A DNA stretch of 64,000 nt from Amphibacillus xylanus NBRC 15112 (GTDB lineage: Bacteria; Bacillota; Bacilli; Bacillales; Amphibacillaceae): positions 372,001 through 436,000 of the forward strand of contig NC_018704.1 of the NCBI RefSeq assembly GCF_000307165.1. The letters run 5' to 3'. This document shows positions 1 to 9,000 of the stretch, piece after piece (the first letter of the stretch is position 1; the number at the start of each line of letters is the position of its first letter). The translations under genes and the position numbers were made by a program. A model generated the notes under the pieces. That model searched no databases, was not told the origin of the DNA, and saw only the letters and a list, made by a program, of their open reading frames with translations.

Positions 1-21
1 ATAAAAAAATTATCACTTTGC

Positions 22-53
22 TTGCATATTGAAAATAAATTTATTATTATAAT
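22..53 (+). promoter_or_regulatory. groESL promoter
   Basis: A sigma-A type promoter reads TTGCAT at 22-27, a 17-nt spacer and TATTAT at 45-50, overlapping TATAAT at 48-53. It lies directly before the CIRCE element, so transcription would start at or in the operator. Confidence 0.6.
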
Positions 54-60
54 AGTGGTG

Positions 61-87
61 TTAGCACTCAATGTTGGCGAGTGCTAA
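61..87 (+). promoter_or_regulatory. CIRCE operator (HrcA binding site)
   Basis: TTAGCACTC, a 9-nt spacer and GAGTGCTAA form the perfect CIRCE inverted repeat. In Bacillota this is the HrcA repressor site of groESL and dnaK operons, giving heat-shock induction. It lies in the groES leader; an ATG at 71 falls in its spacer and is not the groES start. Confidence 0.97.
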
Positions 88-121
88 AAAACGTTTAATT
101 CAATGGAGGAGGGTTTTTAGT

Positions 122-406
122 ATGTTAAAACCATTAGGAGATCGTATCATTATTGAACTTGTAGAAGAAGAAGAAAAAACAGCAAGTGGTATTGTGTTAC
201 CTGACACAGCAAAGGAAAAGCCACAACAAGGCCGAGTAGTTTCAGTTGGATCAGGTCGAGTAGCAGATAACGGTTCCAAAATTACTCCAGAAGTAGAAGA
301 AGGGAACCTTGTTATTTTTGCTAAATATGCAGGTACAGAATTAAAGTATGAAGGTAAAGATTACTTAATTCTACGTGAAGATGATATTTTAGCTGTAATT
401 GGATAA
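122..406 (+). CDS. groES: Co-chaperonin GroES (10 kDa)
   Basis: This encodes the cytosolic heptameric lid that caps GroEL and closes the folding chamber. The protein is 94 aa, the usual family length. It opens [10 protein letters not shown] and carries the mobile-loop segment [15 protein letters not shown] that contacts GroEL. ATG 122 is chosen because GGAGGAGGG (105-113) lies 8 nt upstream; an in-frame ATG at 71 lies inside the CIRCE operator and would add an unconserved leader. It is the first gene of a two-gene operon with groEL, 46 nt away, under HrcA control through CIRCE. Confidence 0.98.
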   Translation: MLKPLGDRIIIELVEEEEKTASGIVLPDTAKEKPQQGRVVSVGSGRVADNGSKITPEVEEGNLVIFAKYAGTELKYEGKDYLILREDDILAVIG

Positions 407-440
407 TTAAAAGCAGATTAAATAAATACTTAGTTAATAG

Positions 441-2078
<1,638 letters not shown>

Positions 2079-2163
2079 TCAGGCGTCATAAAGCCTGTTA
2101 AATCAATGTTTCTACACTGGATATGTGTGTAGGGGTAACATTGGGGTAACATTTTACAAATTA

Positions 2164-2210
2164 GAGGTCATTCATTAATTTTGAAAATTTAATGGAGGCC
2201 TCTTTTTTTA
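2164..2210 (+). terminator. groESL terminator
   Basis: GAGG and CCTC close an AT-rich imperfect stem (CATTAATTTT / AAAATTTAATG) followed by seven T. Upstream are a small CTACAC/GTGTAG hairpin (about 2112-2129) and a tandem 11-bp repeat GGGGTAACATT (2132-2153) of unknown role. Confidence 0.75.
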
Positions 2211-2237
2211 TTTCTTTTGTTACATGGAGACTTTGAG

Positions 2238-2450
2238 GTGAGAGTATTGGAGCTTTGGGAATATGCAGGAAAAAGAGTAAGAGTGATTGATATAGATGGA
2301 CAAGTATTTGAAGGCGACTGCATCGATTACACTCAAGCTCTTGATAATGATCCAGAAATAGCGAGTATCGGGGTTGTTACTCAACCAGGTGCTGGCTTCT
2401 CATATGAGTTGTATGAAAATGAGATAAAGAGTATAGAGATTATAGACTAG
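2238..2450 (+). CDS. Small LSM-like conserved hypothetical protein
   Basis: This 70-aa protein of unknown function is predicted cytosolic. The GTG at 2238 is preferred over a TTG at 2217 because GGAGA (2226-2230) lies 7 nt upstream. The core ELWEYAGKRVRVIDIDGQ, then FEGDCIDYTQ and a terminal YELYENEIKSIEII, has the pattern of a five-stranded Sm/LSM-like small barrel: a short N-terminal helix, then strands with a G-x-V-x-V-x-D-x-D-G-x-x-F-x-G turn. That fold assignment is inference from pattern; RNA binding should not be assumed. It stands alone after the groESL terminator. Confidence 0.75.
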   Translation: MRVLELWEYAGKRVRVIDIDGQVFEGDCIDYTQALDNDPEIASIGVVTQPGAGFSYELYENEIKSIEIID

Positions 2451-2565
2451 GTATTTACTAAGTAAAATTAGTAGGTGTTATTTTTATGCTCTTTTTTAGG
2501 AGGTGATCTTTACCTCTCAGCTAGTGAGTGACTAGTCTTTGGTAAAATGTAAAGGTGGTGGAAAC

Positions 2566-2676
2566 GTGAGGAACATTAGAAATTTATTGTGGGGTACTTT
2601 CAATTATCGAAATAAAGGAATTCCGTTCTATAAATCGCCATTAGTTGGCTATAAGTTCATGTTAGAAAGTAGATAA
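2566..2676 (+). CDS. Small ORF, 36 aa, unknown
   Basis: GTG at 2566 is preceded by AAAGGTGG about 8 nt upstream and opens a 36-codon frame (VRNIRNLLWGTFNYRNKG ... GYKFMLESR). A strong terminator stem starts within its stop codon, a typical end for a real short transcript. The peptide is basic and aromatic, with no membrane segment or signal peptide. Upstream, the Shine-Dalgarno-like AGGAGGTGAT (2499-2508) can pair in a GAGGT/ACCTC hairpin (2500-2516), so the leader may be structured. I do not recognise the product. Confidence 0.45.
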   Translation: MRNIRNLLWGTFNYRNKGIPFYKSPLVGYKFMLESR

Positions 2677-2712
2677 ATGCACTCAGCAGACAGGTGTTGA
2701 GTGCATTTATTG
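2675..2712 (+). terminator. Terminator after the 36-aa ORF
   Basis: AAATGCACTCA (2675-2685) and TGAGTGCATTT (2698-2708) form a perfect 11-bp stem with a 12-nt loop. The stem overlaps the TAA stop of the small ORF. It may also act on the convergent gene ending at 2728. Confidence 0.8.
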
Positions 2713-2727
2713 TTCTAATATAACCTG

Positions 2728-3225
2728 CTAAAGCATGGTTTTTCGATACCATTTATTTTGAGGTACCGATTTTCCTATTATTCTGTAGTCAGTTTCGTCA
2801 CTCATATCAATGATACGTATATCTTTTATTATTTCTTTGCTCAGAACTGCTGCAATCTCATTTTCGTTTTCGTACCTAAGCAATTGACGAGGACCTCGAG
2901 ATGAAATCATAGTACGGATATCATTATATTCAAAAATAAAAGTTAGTAGTCTAAAAATATCAATACCAGGATTATCTTCGGTTACTTCACCGATTAGAAG
3001 TACCCAGATTCCATTGTTTTTAATATATTGGATGCCTTCAAGATTACGGGACCAGTGACTATAATACTTTGTAGGAAATACAAATTTTCTTGTTGTTTTA
3101 CTGTAAGGATGAATGCGAAATATTTGTCCAGTATAAAATATGTTCCTTAGAAACTCACTTTCAATTTCAGATAGTTCTTCTTTTTCTGACAGACATTTAT
3201 ATTTTGAGATTAATGGTAAGAACAA
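2728..3225 (-). CDS. Hypothetical protein, 5' end uncertain
   Basis: The 165-aa product is not recognised. It is soluble and rich in charged and aromatic residues (IGEVTEDNPGIDIFRLL; SVPQNKWYRK near the C-terminus), with no membrane segment. The TTG at 3223-3225 has no convincing ribosome binding site. The same frame stays open upstream with coding-like sequence (NIFNWLTNHSFGERRTLDSY) to the IS30 insertion at 3323. Removing the IS restores contiguity with the response-regulator gene at 4357-4743, so the two were probably adjacent genes in one transcript and this one lost its promoter or start context. It may be a decaying gene. Confidence 0.5.
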   Translation of the reverse strand: MFLPLISKYKCLSEKEELSEIESEFLRNIFYTGQIFRIHPYSKTTRKFVFPTKYYSHWSRNLEGIQYIKNNGIWVLLIGEVTEDNPGIDIFRLLTFIFEYNDIRTMISSRGPRQLLRYENENEIAAVLSKEIIKDIRIIDMSDETDYRIIGKSVPQNKWYRKTML

Positions 3226-3316
3226 CTTTTGAGAATAGCTCTTATAACTATCTAGCGTTCTTCTCTCACCAAAACTGTGGTTAGTAAGCCAATTGAATAT
3301 ATTATCATTTGATTTG

Positions 3317-4276
3317 TCAATTTAAGCTAGACAAATGTGATTCATCGATGTAACTCAAAAACACTTCCAAAGGCGTTCGATAATTTAGTGATTTTCTAGG
3401 GATTTTATTTCTCTTGTCAGCTACTGCGGACACAAAGTTCTGATCGACTTCGTTGAAGTCCATTTCTTTTGGCAAACCATCTTTTCAAAGTAAGCCATTT
3501 GATTGTTCATTTAAGCCACGTTGTGAAGGTGTTCCTGGGTCTGCAAAGTAGATTGAGACATCATGTTGGTTGGACAACGATTTCCAATTACTAAATTCTT
3601 TCCCATTATCAAATGTGAAAGACTTAAACAGATTTCTTGGAATAGATTGAAACCACTGTGTTAGCGTTGTTTCAATGTCACTTGCTTTTCTACCTTCTGG
3701 CTTTAAAGTGATGATAGCTTTAGATAGACGTTCCACCAATGTGATAACTGCGCTTTTATGATGAGCACCAACGATTGTGTCACCTTCAATGTAACCAAAT
3801 TCATCTTTAAATAGAGGATAGTCTTTATCTCTTTCAGAGATATGTCGTTTGAAAGCTTGCTTTCCACGTCGTTCGTTGTGTCCATTTGGTTTTCTTATGC
3901 CCTTCATAGGGAGCGTTGTTCTATCAAAGTAACCGTCCTCAAAGCGACGATATAAAGTTCTCATTGAACAACTGATGGGCTGTTCAGCACGCCCAATAAT
4001 AACGTCCGGCGTCCATCCAAGGGAAACCTTTTCCTTGACGTATTCCTGCTCTTTTTTAGGCAAGGAGATCTTACGTCTACCGCATCGCCTTTTGTTTTCC
4101 TTGTAGCGTTTGTAGTAATTGATCGCTGAGTGACCCTGCTTCAAAAAGTTAATGACGTTATAAATGGGTTGACGCGAACGTTTTAAGCGTTCAGCGATAA
4201 TCGCAACTGAAATATTTTGATGATAATAAGCTTCTATCATTACTCATTCATCCGTGGTAAGATGGGTGTAGGTCAT
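3317..4276 (-). pseudogene. IS30-family transposase with two in-frame TGA codons
   Basis: Read from ATG 4274-4276, the frame gives MTYTHLTTDE-stop-VMIEAYYHQN, continues through the whole IS30 transposase, meets a second TGA after LNEQSNGLL, and runs on in the same frame for 55 codons (KDGLPKEMDFNEVDQNF ... DESHLSSLN) to a TGA just outside the left repeat. The stops are at 4244-4246 and 3485-3487. Both sit where IS30 relatives have Arg, so each is probably CGA changed to TGA. The DDE residues remain (EGDTIVG; FTFDNGKEF; LNEQ). An internal ATG at 4240 gives a 251-aa product lacking 11 N-terminal and 55 C-terminal residues, presumed non-functional. Confidence 0.88.
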
Positions 4277-4353
4277 TTATGATCACTCCTATTCTTCGTG
4301 GTGGAAGTATAGTAAGAGTGTATCATAAATGACTTTTTTAGTTGTCTAGCTTA
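3323..4353 (-). mobile_element. IS30-family insertion sequence (1031 bp)
   Basis: The element is bounded by perfect 12-bp inverted repeats: TAAGCTAGACAA at 3323-3334 and TTGTCTAGCTTA at 4342-4353. Flanking ATT at 3320-3322 and 4354-4356 is a 3-bp target duplication. Length and short duplication fit the IS30 family, as does the single transposase reading frame. It inserted just after the stop codon of the receiver gene (4357-4743) and separates it from the 2728-3225 gene. The transposase has two in-frame stop codons, so this copy is probably not autonomous. Confidence 0.92.
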
Positions 4354-4356
4354 ATT

Positions 4357-4743
4357 TTACAATCTACGTTTAATAAAATGATCTATTTTATGTTTTAAAA
4401 TTAATGGATCAACTGGTTTTAAAATGTAGTCCATTGATCCATCAAAATAATTCATCATATATTTTGTTTGAGAAGTATCAGTATTAATAAAAAGAATTGG
4501 TATGTCCTTCGTTTTATCGATTGCTCTAATAACTTTTACAGTTGTATAGCTATCTACACCTATAGTTTGATCGTCAAGCAAGATAAGAGCGAAATTATGA
4601 TTAACAATATACTGAATGGCTTCTTCACTAGTACTCGCTCTAACTAAGTTATATTTTTCTTGGTTAATAACAGACTCGATTATAAATTGAGTTTTGTTAA
4701 GTTTATCTACGATTAATAGATTAATCTTTTCATCTGCGAACAT
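4357..4743 (-). CDS. Single-domain response regulator (CheY-like receiver)
   Basis: A 128-aa stand-alone receiver domain with no output domain. Visible features are the acidic site in NLLIVDK near residue 13, the phospho-acceptor Asp in ALILLDD near residue 55, the Thr switch region FINTDTS, and the conserved Lys in YILKPVDP near residue 108. GGAAGGAGA lies about 10 nt before ATG 4743. Only one acidic residue is obvious in the first motif, where receivers usually have two, so phosphorylation chemistry may be weaker. No kinase is adjacent. The IS30 element inserted directly after its stop codon. Confidence 0.8.
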   Translation of the reverse strand: MFADEKINLLIVDKLNKTQFIIESVINQEKYNLVRASTSEEAIQYIVNHNFALILLDDQTIGVDSYTTVKVIRAIDKTKDIPILFINTDTSQTKYMMNYFDGSMDYILKPVDPLILKHKIDHFIKRRL

Positions 4744-4964
4744 GCTCGAGTATCTCCTTCCGTAGGAAAGTATAAATGACCTATTTATGTAATATATAAC
4801 TTAGTTTCGAGCATACATCTCGATACCCTGATTTTACTATACATTAAAATTGCAAGGCAACAGAGAAAATCTGTTAATAATCTATCACTTTTAGAGAGTT
4901 CTTTAGTAAAACGATAGAAAAGATGCGTTACTGATAGTTTATTAGGGAAAACGCTTTCTTTTTC

Positions 4965-5023
4965 TGTTGACATGTCACTTATTTAACCCTACTATAATAG
5001 GCAGTGAGAACTGAGTGTCAACA
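4965..5023 (+). promoter_or_regulatory. Promoter region of the PHP gene with flanking inverted repeat
   Basis: TATAAT (4993-4998) is a clear -10 box. TTGACA (4967-4972) is 20 nt upstream, longer than ideal. TGTTGACA (4965-4972) and TGTCAACA (5016-5023) form a perfect inverted repeat around the -10, a possible operator. The rest of 4744-5014 holds no gene I can support. Confidence 0.4.
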
Positions 5024-5038
5024 TCAGGAGGGATAAAT

Positions 5039-5845
5039 ATGAAATTTGATTTACATAATCACCACTATCGTTGTGGTCATGCAGAAGGTAATATTGAAGA
5101 CTATATTAAGTCAGCGATTGATCGTGGTCTAAGCTATATTGGTATTGCTGATCATTCACCGTATTTTTATAGTGAAGAGGATCGTTTGCATCCGGGCGTT
5201 GCGATGGCGAAAAGTGAATTTCCTAACTATGTTAATGAAGTGCTTGAATTAAAGAAGAAATATGAGGGTAAAATCCATGTCTTATTGGGAGTTGAAAGTG
5301 ACTATTTCCCAGAGCATGAGGAACTCTATCGAAATGTTTATAATCAATACCCATTTGATTATGTGATTGGATCTGTACACCATGTTAATGGCAAAAATAT
5401 TTTTGAACGCGGCCGTTGGGATGGGCTTAATGAGCAGGAACGAATCGCAGAAAAAGAGCGATACTATCAATTGATACAGAAATCAGCTAAAAGTGGTCTC
5501 TTCCAAGTGTTAGGTCATATTGATGCAATGAAAGGTTTTTATCCTGAATTCACAAGGATTGAAACGCCTATTATCGAAAATACCTTGAAAGTAATAGCTG
5601 AAGCGGGTGTTGCGATAGAAGTGAATACATCAGGCAAAACAAAGGACTGTGGAGGATGGTATCCATCTCATGAGATTCTTGAGCGTGCTTTCCATTATGG
5701 GGTAGATATTACATTTGGTTCAGATGCCCATGTTCCTGAAAGAATTGGCGATGAATTTGAACTTGTGCAGCAAACGCTAAAAGCAATTGGTTATAACGAG
5801 ATGGTCTACTATGTGGAGAAGGAAAGAAAAATTGTAACGTTCTAA
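5039..5845 (+). CDS. PHP-domain phosphoesterase, histidinol-phosphatase-like (HisJ/HisK type)
   Basis: A 268-aa PHP-superfamily metallophosphatase, the length of B. subtilis HisJ, which hydrolyses L-histidinol phosphate in histidine biosynthesis. Metal-binding motifs are visible: FDLHNHHYRCGH at the N-terminus, GIADHSP, GVESDYF, GSVHHVNG, LGHIDAMKG, and GSDAHVPERIG near the C-terminus. ATG 5039 follows AGGAGGG at 6-7 nt; a GTG at 5015 without a site is rejected. No other his genes are nearby, so the substrate is inferred and another sugar or polyol phosphate is possible. Confidence 0.8.
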   Translation: MKFDLHNHHYRCGHAEGNIEDYIKSAIDRGLSYIGIADHSPYFYSEEDRLHPGVAMAKSEFPNYVNEVLELKKKYEGKIHVLLGVESDYFPEHEELYRNVYNQYPFDYVIGSVHHVNGKNIFERGRWDGLNEQERIAEKERYYQLIQKSAKSGLFQVLGHIDAMKGFYPEFTRIETPIIENTLKVIAEAGVAIEVNTSGKTKDCGGWYPSHEILERAFHYGVDITFGSDAHVPERIGDEFELVQQTLKAIGYNEMVYYVEKERKIVTF

Positions 5846-5860
5846 ATTAGTAATCAAATT

Positions 5861-5925
5861 AAAACACAAGCTTAATAGATAGAATGGATAATTAATCAGT
5901 TCTGTCTACAAGCTTGTGTTTTTTA
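5861..5925 (+). terminator. Terminator after the PHP gene
   Basis: AAAACACAAGCTT and AAGCTTGTGTTTT form a long stem across an approximately 35-nt loop, followed by a T-rich tract. The gene on the far side converges, so it may act in both directions. Confidence 0.75.
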
Positions 5926-5988
5926 TAAGAGATCAGTCTGTGAAATACGCGCTAAGTTTTTTTGTGAATATAATCGTGGTGGTGCTTG

Positions 5989-6822
5989 TTATGTTAACTT
6001 ATAAAAGCGCTTTGCATTAAGTCCGAATAGCTTAGCTAAATCGTTGTCTGAAAGTCGATGCTGTAATCCATGCTTTAACACTTCAACAACCTCATCATAC
6101 GTTCCTGCTAGCAGGCAAACTGGCCAGTCACTACCGAACATGACTCGGTCAATCCCAAATGTGTCGAGGATATGCTGAATATATTGAACAAAATCATCCT
6201 TATTCCAGTGATCATGATTAGCTTCTGTAACCATACCGGACAACTTACAATAAATATTTTCATACGATGCAATTTCTTTGATGTGTTCATTCCAAGGCTC
6301 GAATTTTTGTGAGGCTATATCAGGTTTACCAAGATGATCAACGACACCTCTTAAGTTAGGCACTTGTTCAAGTAATTTAAGCACTGTTGGGAATTGATGA
6401 TGGACAAATAATAAATCAACCGGTACATCCTCCTTAGCAAAATAACGGAGTGCTTCAATGTAATGGTCTTTTAAGGCAGTAGTCTCATCAGTCATATCTT
6501 GAATGTTTAAGCGAAAACCTAAAAACTTTGGATGCTTGGCAAGTTCATTAAACTGTTCAAGGTAGTTAGGCTGATCTAAATCGATCCAACCAACAACCCC
6601 TGCAATTGAATCATACTTGTCGCTAAGCTCTAATAAGAACTGACTCTCTTCAATTGTTGGTGCTGCTTGGACAAGAATCGTCTGATCAATCTTATGTCTG
6701 TTTAAATGAGGTAAGAGATCTTCGGGTAAATAATCTCGATAAAGCGTCGTTACATCAGGTGTAATCCAACCATAGTCACCTCGATTAATTCTCCAATAAT
6801 GTTGATGTGCATCTAGTCGCAT
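5989..6822 (-). CDS. Amidohydrolase of the L-fuconolactonase/rhamnonolactonase family
   Basis: A 277-aa TIM-barrel metal-dependent hydrolase of the amidohydrolase-2 group (COG3618 type). Members hydrolyse sugar-acid lactones such as L-fucono- or L-rhamnono-1,4-lactone. Seen: MRLDAHQHYW with the HxH metal ligands at residues 6-8, LLFVHHQFP, GVVDHLGKPDI, and GSDWPV carrying the catalytic Asp. GGGAGG precedes ATG 6822. Near it lies an aldo/keto reductase (7510-8418) that resembles sugar dehydrogenases producing such lactones, so the pair could oxidise an aldose to an aldonate. The actual sugar is unknown. Confidence 0.78.
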   Translation of the reverse strand: MRLDAHQHYWRINRGDYGWITPDVTTLYRDYLPEDLLPHLNRHKIDQTILVQAAPTIEESQFLLELSDKYDSIAGVVGWIDLDQPNYLEQFNELAKHPKFLGFRLNIQDMTDETTALKDHYIEALRYFAKEDVPVDLLFVHHQFPTVLKLLEQVPNLRGVVDHLGKPDIASQKFEPWNEHIKEIASYENIYCKLSGMVTEANHDHWNKDDFVQYIQHILDTFGIDRVMFGSDWPVCLLAGTYDEVVEVLKHGLQHRLSDNDLAKLFGLNAKRFYKLT

Positions 6823-6970
6823 AGAAAATCATCCTCCCAATATTTTTTAGGAACAAAAATTCTATTAATGATTACTACTATGATAGCGACTTTCTACCAA
6901 GTTTGCTACTCAAACTATTTTGAAAGCTAGAAGTTATGGTAGAATATGATTAATTTAATGACAAGAGGTG

Positions 6971-7432
6971 ATGACAATTAGTAAAAGTGAACAAGCTATT
7001 TTTACCAATATGTGCATGGTTTTTGACGATAACGGTCGGATACTCGTTCAAGACCGAATTAGCAAGAATTGGCCAGGAGTGACATTTCCAGGTGGGCATG
7101 TAGATCAGGGGGAATCGTTTACTAAATCGGTTATTAGAGAGGTTTGGGAAGAAACTGGTTTATTAATTAAGTCACCTGTTCTATGTGGAATTAAGCAGTT
7201 CCAAACAAAACGTGACGAACGCTATGTCGTCTTATTGTATAAAACAGATCAGTTTGAGGGTGAATTAAAATCATCTGATGAAGGTGAAGTTTTTTGGATT
7301 GAGCGTGAGCAATTATTAAACTATCAGCTTGCTCCTGACTTTGAACAGATGCTTCAGGTGTTTGAGTCTGATGAATTAAGTGAGTTTTATTATTACCGTG
7401 AAGGAGATCACTGGAACTTAAAGTTGCTTTAA
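6971..7432 (+). CDS. Nudix hydrolase (MutT/8-oxo-dGTPase-like)
   Basis: A 153-154 aa Nudix enzyme, cleaving nucleoside diphosphate-X substrates. The Nudix box is complete: GGHVDQGES, then REVWEETGL around residues 38-60. The N-terminus (FTNMCMVFDDNGRILVQDR) and PGVTFPGGH fit MutT-like pyrophosphohydrolases with an 8-oxo-dGTP type activity. The start is uncertain: GTG 6968 and ATG 6971 are adjacent, and AAGAGGTG overlaps the GTG, leaving unusually short spacing. It is a single gene ending at the hairpin near 7456. Confidence 0.8.
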   Translation: MTISKSEQAIFTNMCMVFDDNGRILVQDRISKNWPGVTFPGGHVDQGESFTKSVIREVWEETGLLIKSPVLCGIKQFQTKRDERYVVLLYKTDQFEGELKSSDEGEVFWIEREQLLNYQLAPDFEQMLQVFESDELSEFYYYREGDHWNLKLL

Positions 7433-7455
7433 ATGTAGTTAGCCACAAAAGAAAT

Positions 7456-7489
7456 CGGGACAAAATTGAACGATTCTAATTTTGTCCCG
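7456..7489. terminator. Shared terminator hairpin between convergent genes
   Basis: CGGGACAAAATT and AATTTTGTCCCG form a perfect 12-bp stem with a 10-nt loop. A T-rich stretch follows only on the minus strand. It lies between the Nudix gene (+) and the aldo/keto reductase (-), so it probably serves both. Confidence 0.7.
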
Positions 7490-7509
7490 TATGATGGTTT
7501 AATTTTTGA

Positions 7510-8418
7510 TTACCACGTTTTATTGTGGATCGGTTTTAAGATTGTCAAGACAGCATGCAATAATTGCTCATCAATCGGTTCAGTTGCCCACTGAATATTA
7601 TGACGCATATTTGTAGGGTTAGCTGTACTAACTAATGTTGTTGGAATTAGCTCGTTACTTACAGCAAATTGGATCGCAAGTTTTGCAATATCGGCACCTT
7701 GCTCTTTACAGTAATTAGCCGCTTCCTGACAAACCCTCTTTATTTCATCATCAGCTGGATGCCATTCTGGTGGTCCACCTCGAGAACTAAGTAACCCCAT
7801 CGAGAGAGGAGATGCATTAATTAAATCTACCTTCTTTTCCTCTAGAAACGGAATAAGATCAAGTAGTGATTGATCATTTAATGAATAGTGACAGTAAGAT
7901 AAAATCAGATCAAGATCAGTCTGCGCCAGCACTCTTTTAAAAATTTCTAATGGATATGCAGATACACCGAAGTATCGAATTTTCCCTGCTTTTTTCAATT
8001 CATGCAATGCTGGAATACCCTCTTCCATAACCTCATCAAATGAACCAAATTCAATATCATGTAATAGAAGAATATCTAGATAGTCGGTATTTAATCGCTT
8101 TAGACTATCTTCAACACTCGTTAAGATACTTTTTCTTGAAAAATCAAAGTCATGTTCACCATATCGTCCCGCTTTTGAGGATAGAAAGTATTTGTCTCTA
8201 GGTATGTCTTGTAATGCTTTACCAAGTACATTTTCAGCTTTAGTCAAGCCGTAATAAGGTGAGACATCAATTAAATTAATACCAAGGTCAATGGCTTCAT
8301 GTACTGTTCTAATCCCCTCTGATTCATTAATCTCCTTAAAAACTGAACCTAATGAGGAAGCACCATAGCTTAAGATAGACACATCCATATCAATATTTTT
8401 TAGTTTTCTATATTTCAA
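7510..8418 (-). CDS. Aldo/keto reductase, L-galactose/L-fucose dehydrogenase-like
   Basis: A 302-aa TIM-barrel NAD(P)-dependent oxidoreductase. The AKR catalytic tetrad is visible: Asp and Tyr in LIDVSPYYG, Lys in FLSSKAGRYG, His in ILLLHDIEFG. The sequence SVEDSLKRLNTDYLD and the long GLLSSRGGPPEWHPA loop resemble the group oxidising free aldoses (L-galactose, D-arabinose, L-fucose) to lactones. TTG 8418 is preferred: GGAGTG lies 6-7 nt upstream, while a TTG at 8436 has no site. With the nearby lactonase (5989-6822), oxidative sugar catabolism is plausible but inferred. Confidence 0.75.
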   Translation of the reverse strand: MKYRKLKNIDMDVSILSYGASSLGSVFKEINESEGIRTVHEAIDLGINLIDVSPYYGLTKAENVLGKALQDIPRDKYFLSSKAGRYGEHDFDFSRKSILTSVEDSLKRLNTDYLDILLLHDIEFGSFDEVMEEGIPALHELKKAGKIRYFGVSAYPLEIFKRVLAQTDLDLILSYCHYSLNDQSLLDLIPFLEEKKVDLINASPLSMGLLSSRGGPPEWHPADDEIKRVCQEAANYCKEQGADIAKLAIQFAVSNELIPTTLVSTANPTNMRHNIQWATEPIDEQLLHAVLTILKPIHNKTW

Positions 8419-8806
8419 TTCAGTCACTCCAATCAATGGCTATCATTCTAATAATTTTTAAAGTTGTATTAAGAGCATATGATTTTGAAGCTATCATAAC
8501 ATATCTTAATCGACATAAAAGCCCCTCTAATTATTGTATTTTCGAATCATACCCTCGCATAAACGTATTTCACATTAGTGTAATTAATCTTGTGAAATTT
8601 CGCGAATCATCAACTAATATAGATAATTCGAGAAAAATAAATCGACATATTTAACGGAAATGTGCAATCGTTATCAGGAAAACAAAGTTAATTGTAAATT
8701 TTGAATCAACAGATATAAAGATATAAATGCAGACTGTCTAGGTCGTGTTTTTGAAATAAAAGTTATTTATTAAATTGTTTAATTTACCAAAAACTATTGC
8801 AAAGTA

Positions 8807-8851
8807 TTGACACTATTGTTAAGATGAAATTGCATGATGCAATCGCTTTCA
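8807..8851 (+). promoter_or_regulatory. -35 box and first cre-like operator of the sugar ABC operon
   Basis: TTGACA (8807-8812) is a consensus -35; no good -10 is seen at the right distance. ATGCAATCGCTTTCA (8837-8851) matches the cre consensus WTGNAANCGNWNNCW at every fixed position. It would lie at or near the transcription start, where CcpA or another LacI-family protein would repress. The region 8419-8800 is AT-rich with no gene seen. Confidence 0.65.
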
Positions 8852-8885
8852 TTCGTGTTGTAGTTTATTAAGTTTCCCCTTTAAT

Positions 8886-8930
8886 AACATGATTTTAGTA
8901 AAAATCTATAACTTTAACTAAAATCATGTT
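8886..8930 (+). other. Perfect 14-bp inverted repeat in the leader
   Basis: AACATGATTTTAGT (8886-8899) and ACTAAAATCATGTT (8917-8930) pair perfectly around a 17-nt loop. No T-run follows, so it is not an intrinsic terminator. It lies midway between two cre-like sites and may be an mRNA leader hairpin or a protein-binding palindrome. Confidence 0.6.
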
Positions 8931-8945
8931 TAAATTACGACTTTG

Positions 8946-8960
8946 ATGCAAGCGATTGCA
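8946..8960 (+). promoter_or_regulatory. Second cre-like operator
   Basis: ATGCAAGCGATTGCA matches WTGNAANCGNWNNCW at all fixed positions and is almost a perfect palindrome. It is 109 bp downstream of the first site, so looping between the two is possible. CcpA or a dedicated LacI-type regulator could bind; none is encoded nearby. Confidence 0.65.
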
Positions 8961-9000
8961 CACGTGCGATAGAAGAAAACATTAAAAAAGGAGCGGTTTT

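Noticed and set aside
71-121. Upstream ATG extending GroES by 17 residues
   Set aside because: It lies in the CIRCE spacer with no ribosome binding site; the family N-terminus MLKPLGDR begins at 122.
4785-4973. A 62-codon minus-strand frame between the receiver gene and the PHP gene
   Set aside because: No ribosome binding site, no recognisable motif, and it overlaps the PHP promoter region.
8436-8654. A 72-codon plus-strand frame before the sugar ABC operon
   Set aside because: No ribosome binding site and non-protein-like composition in an AT-rich intergenic region.
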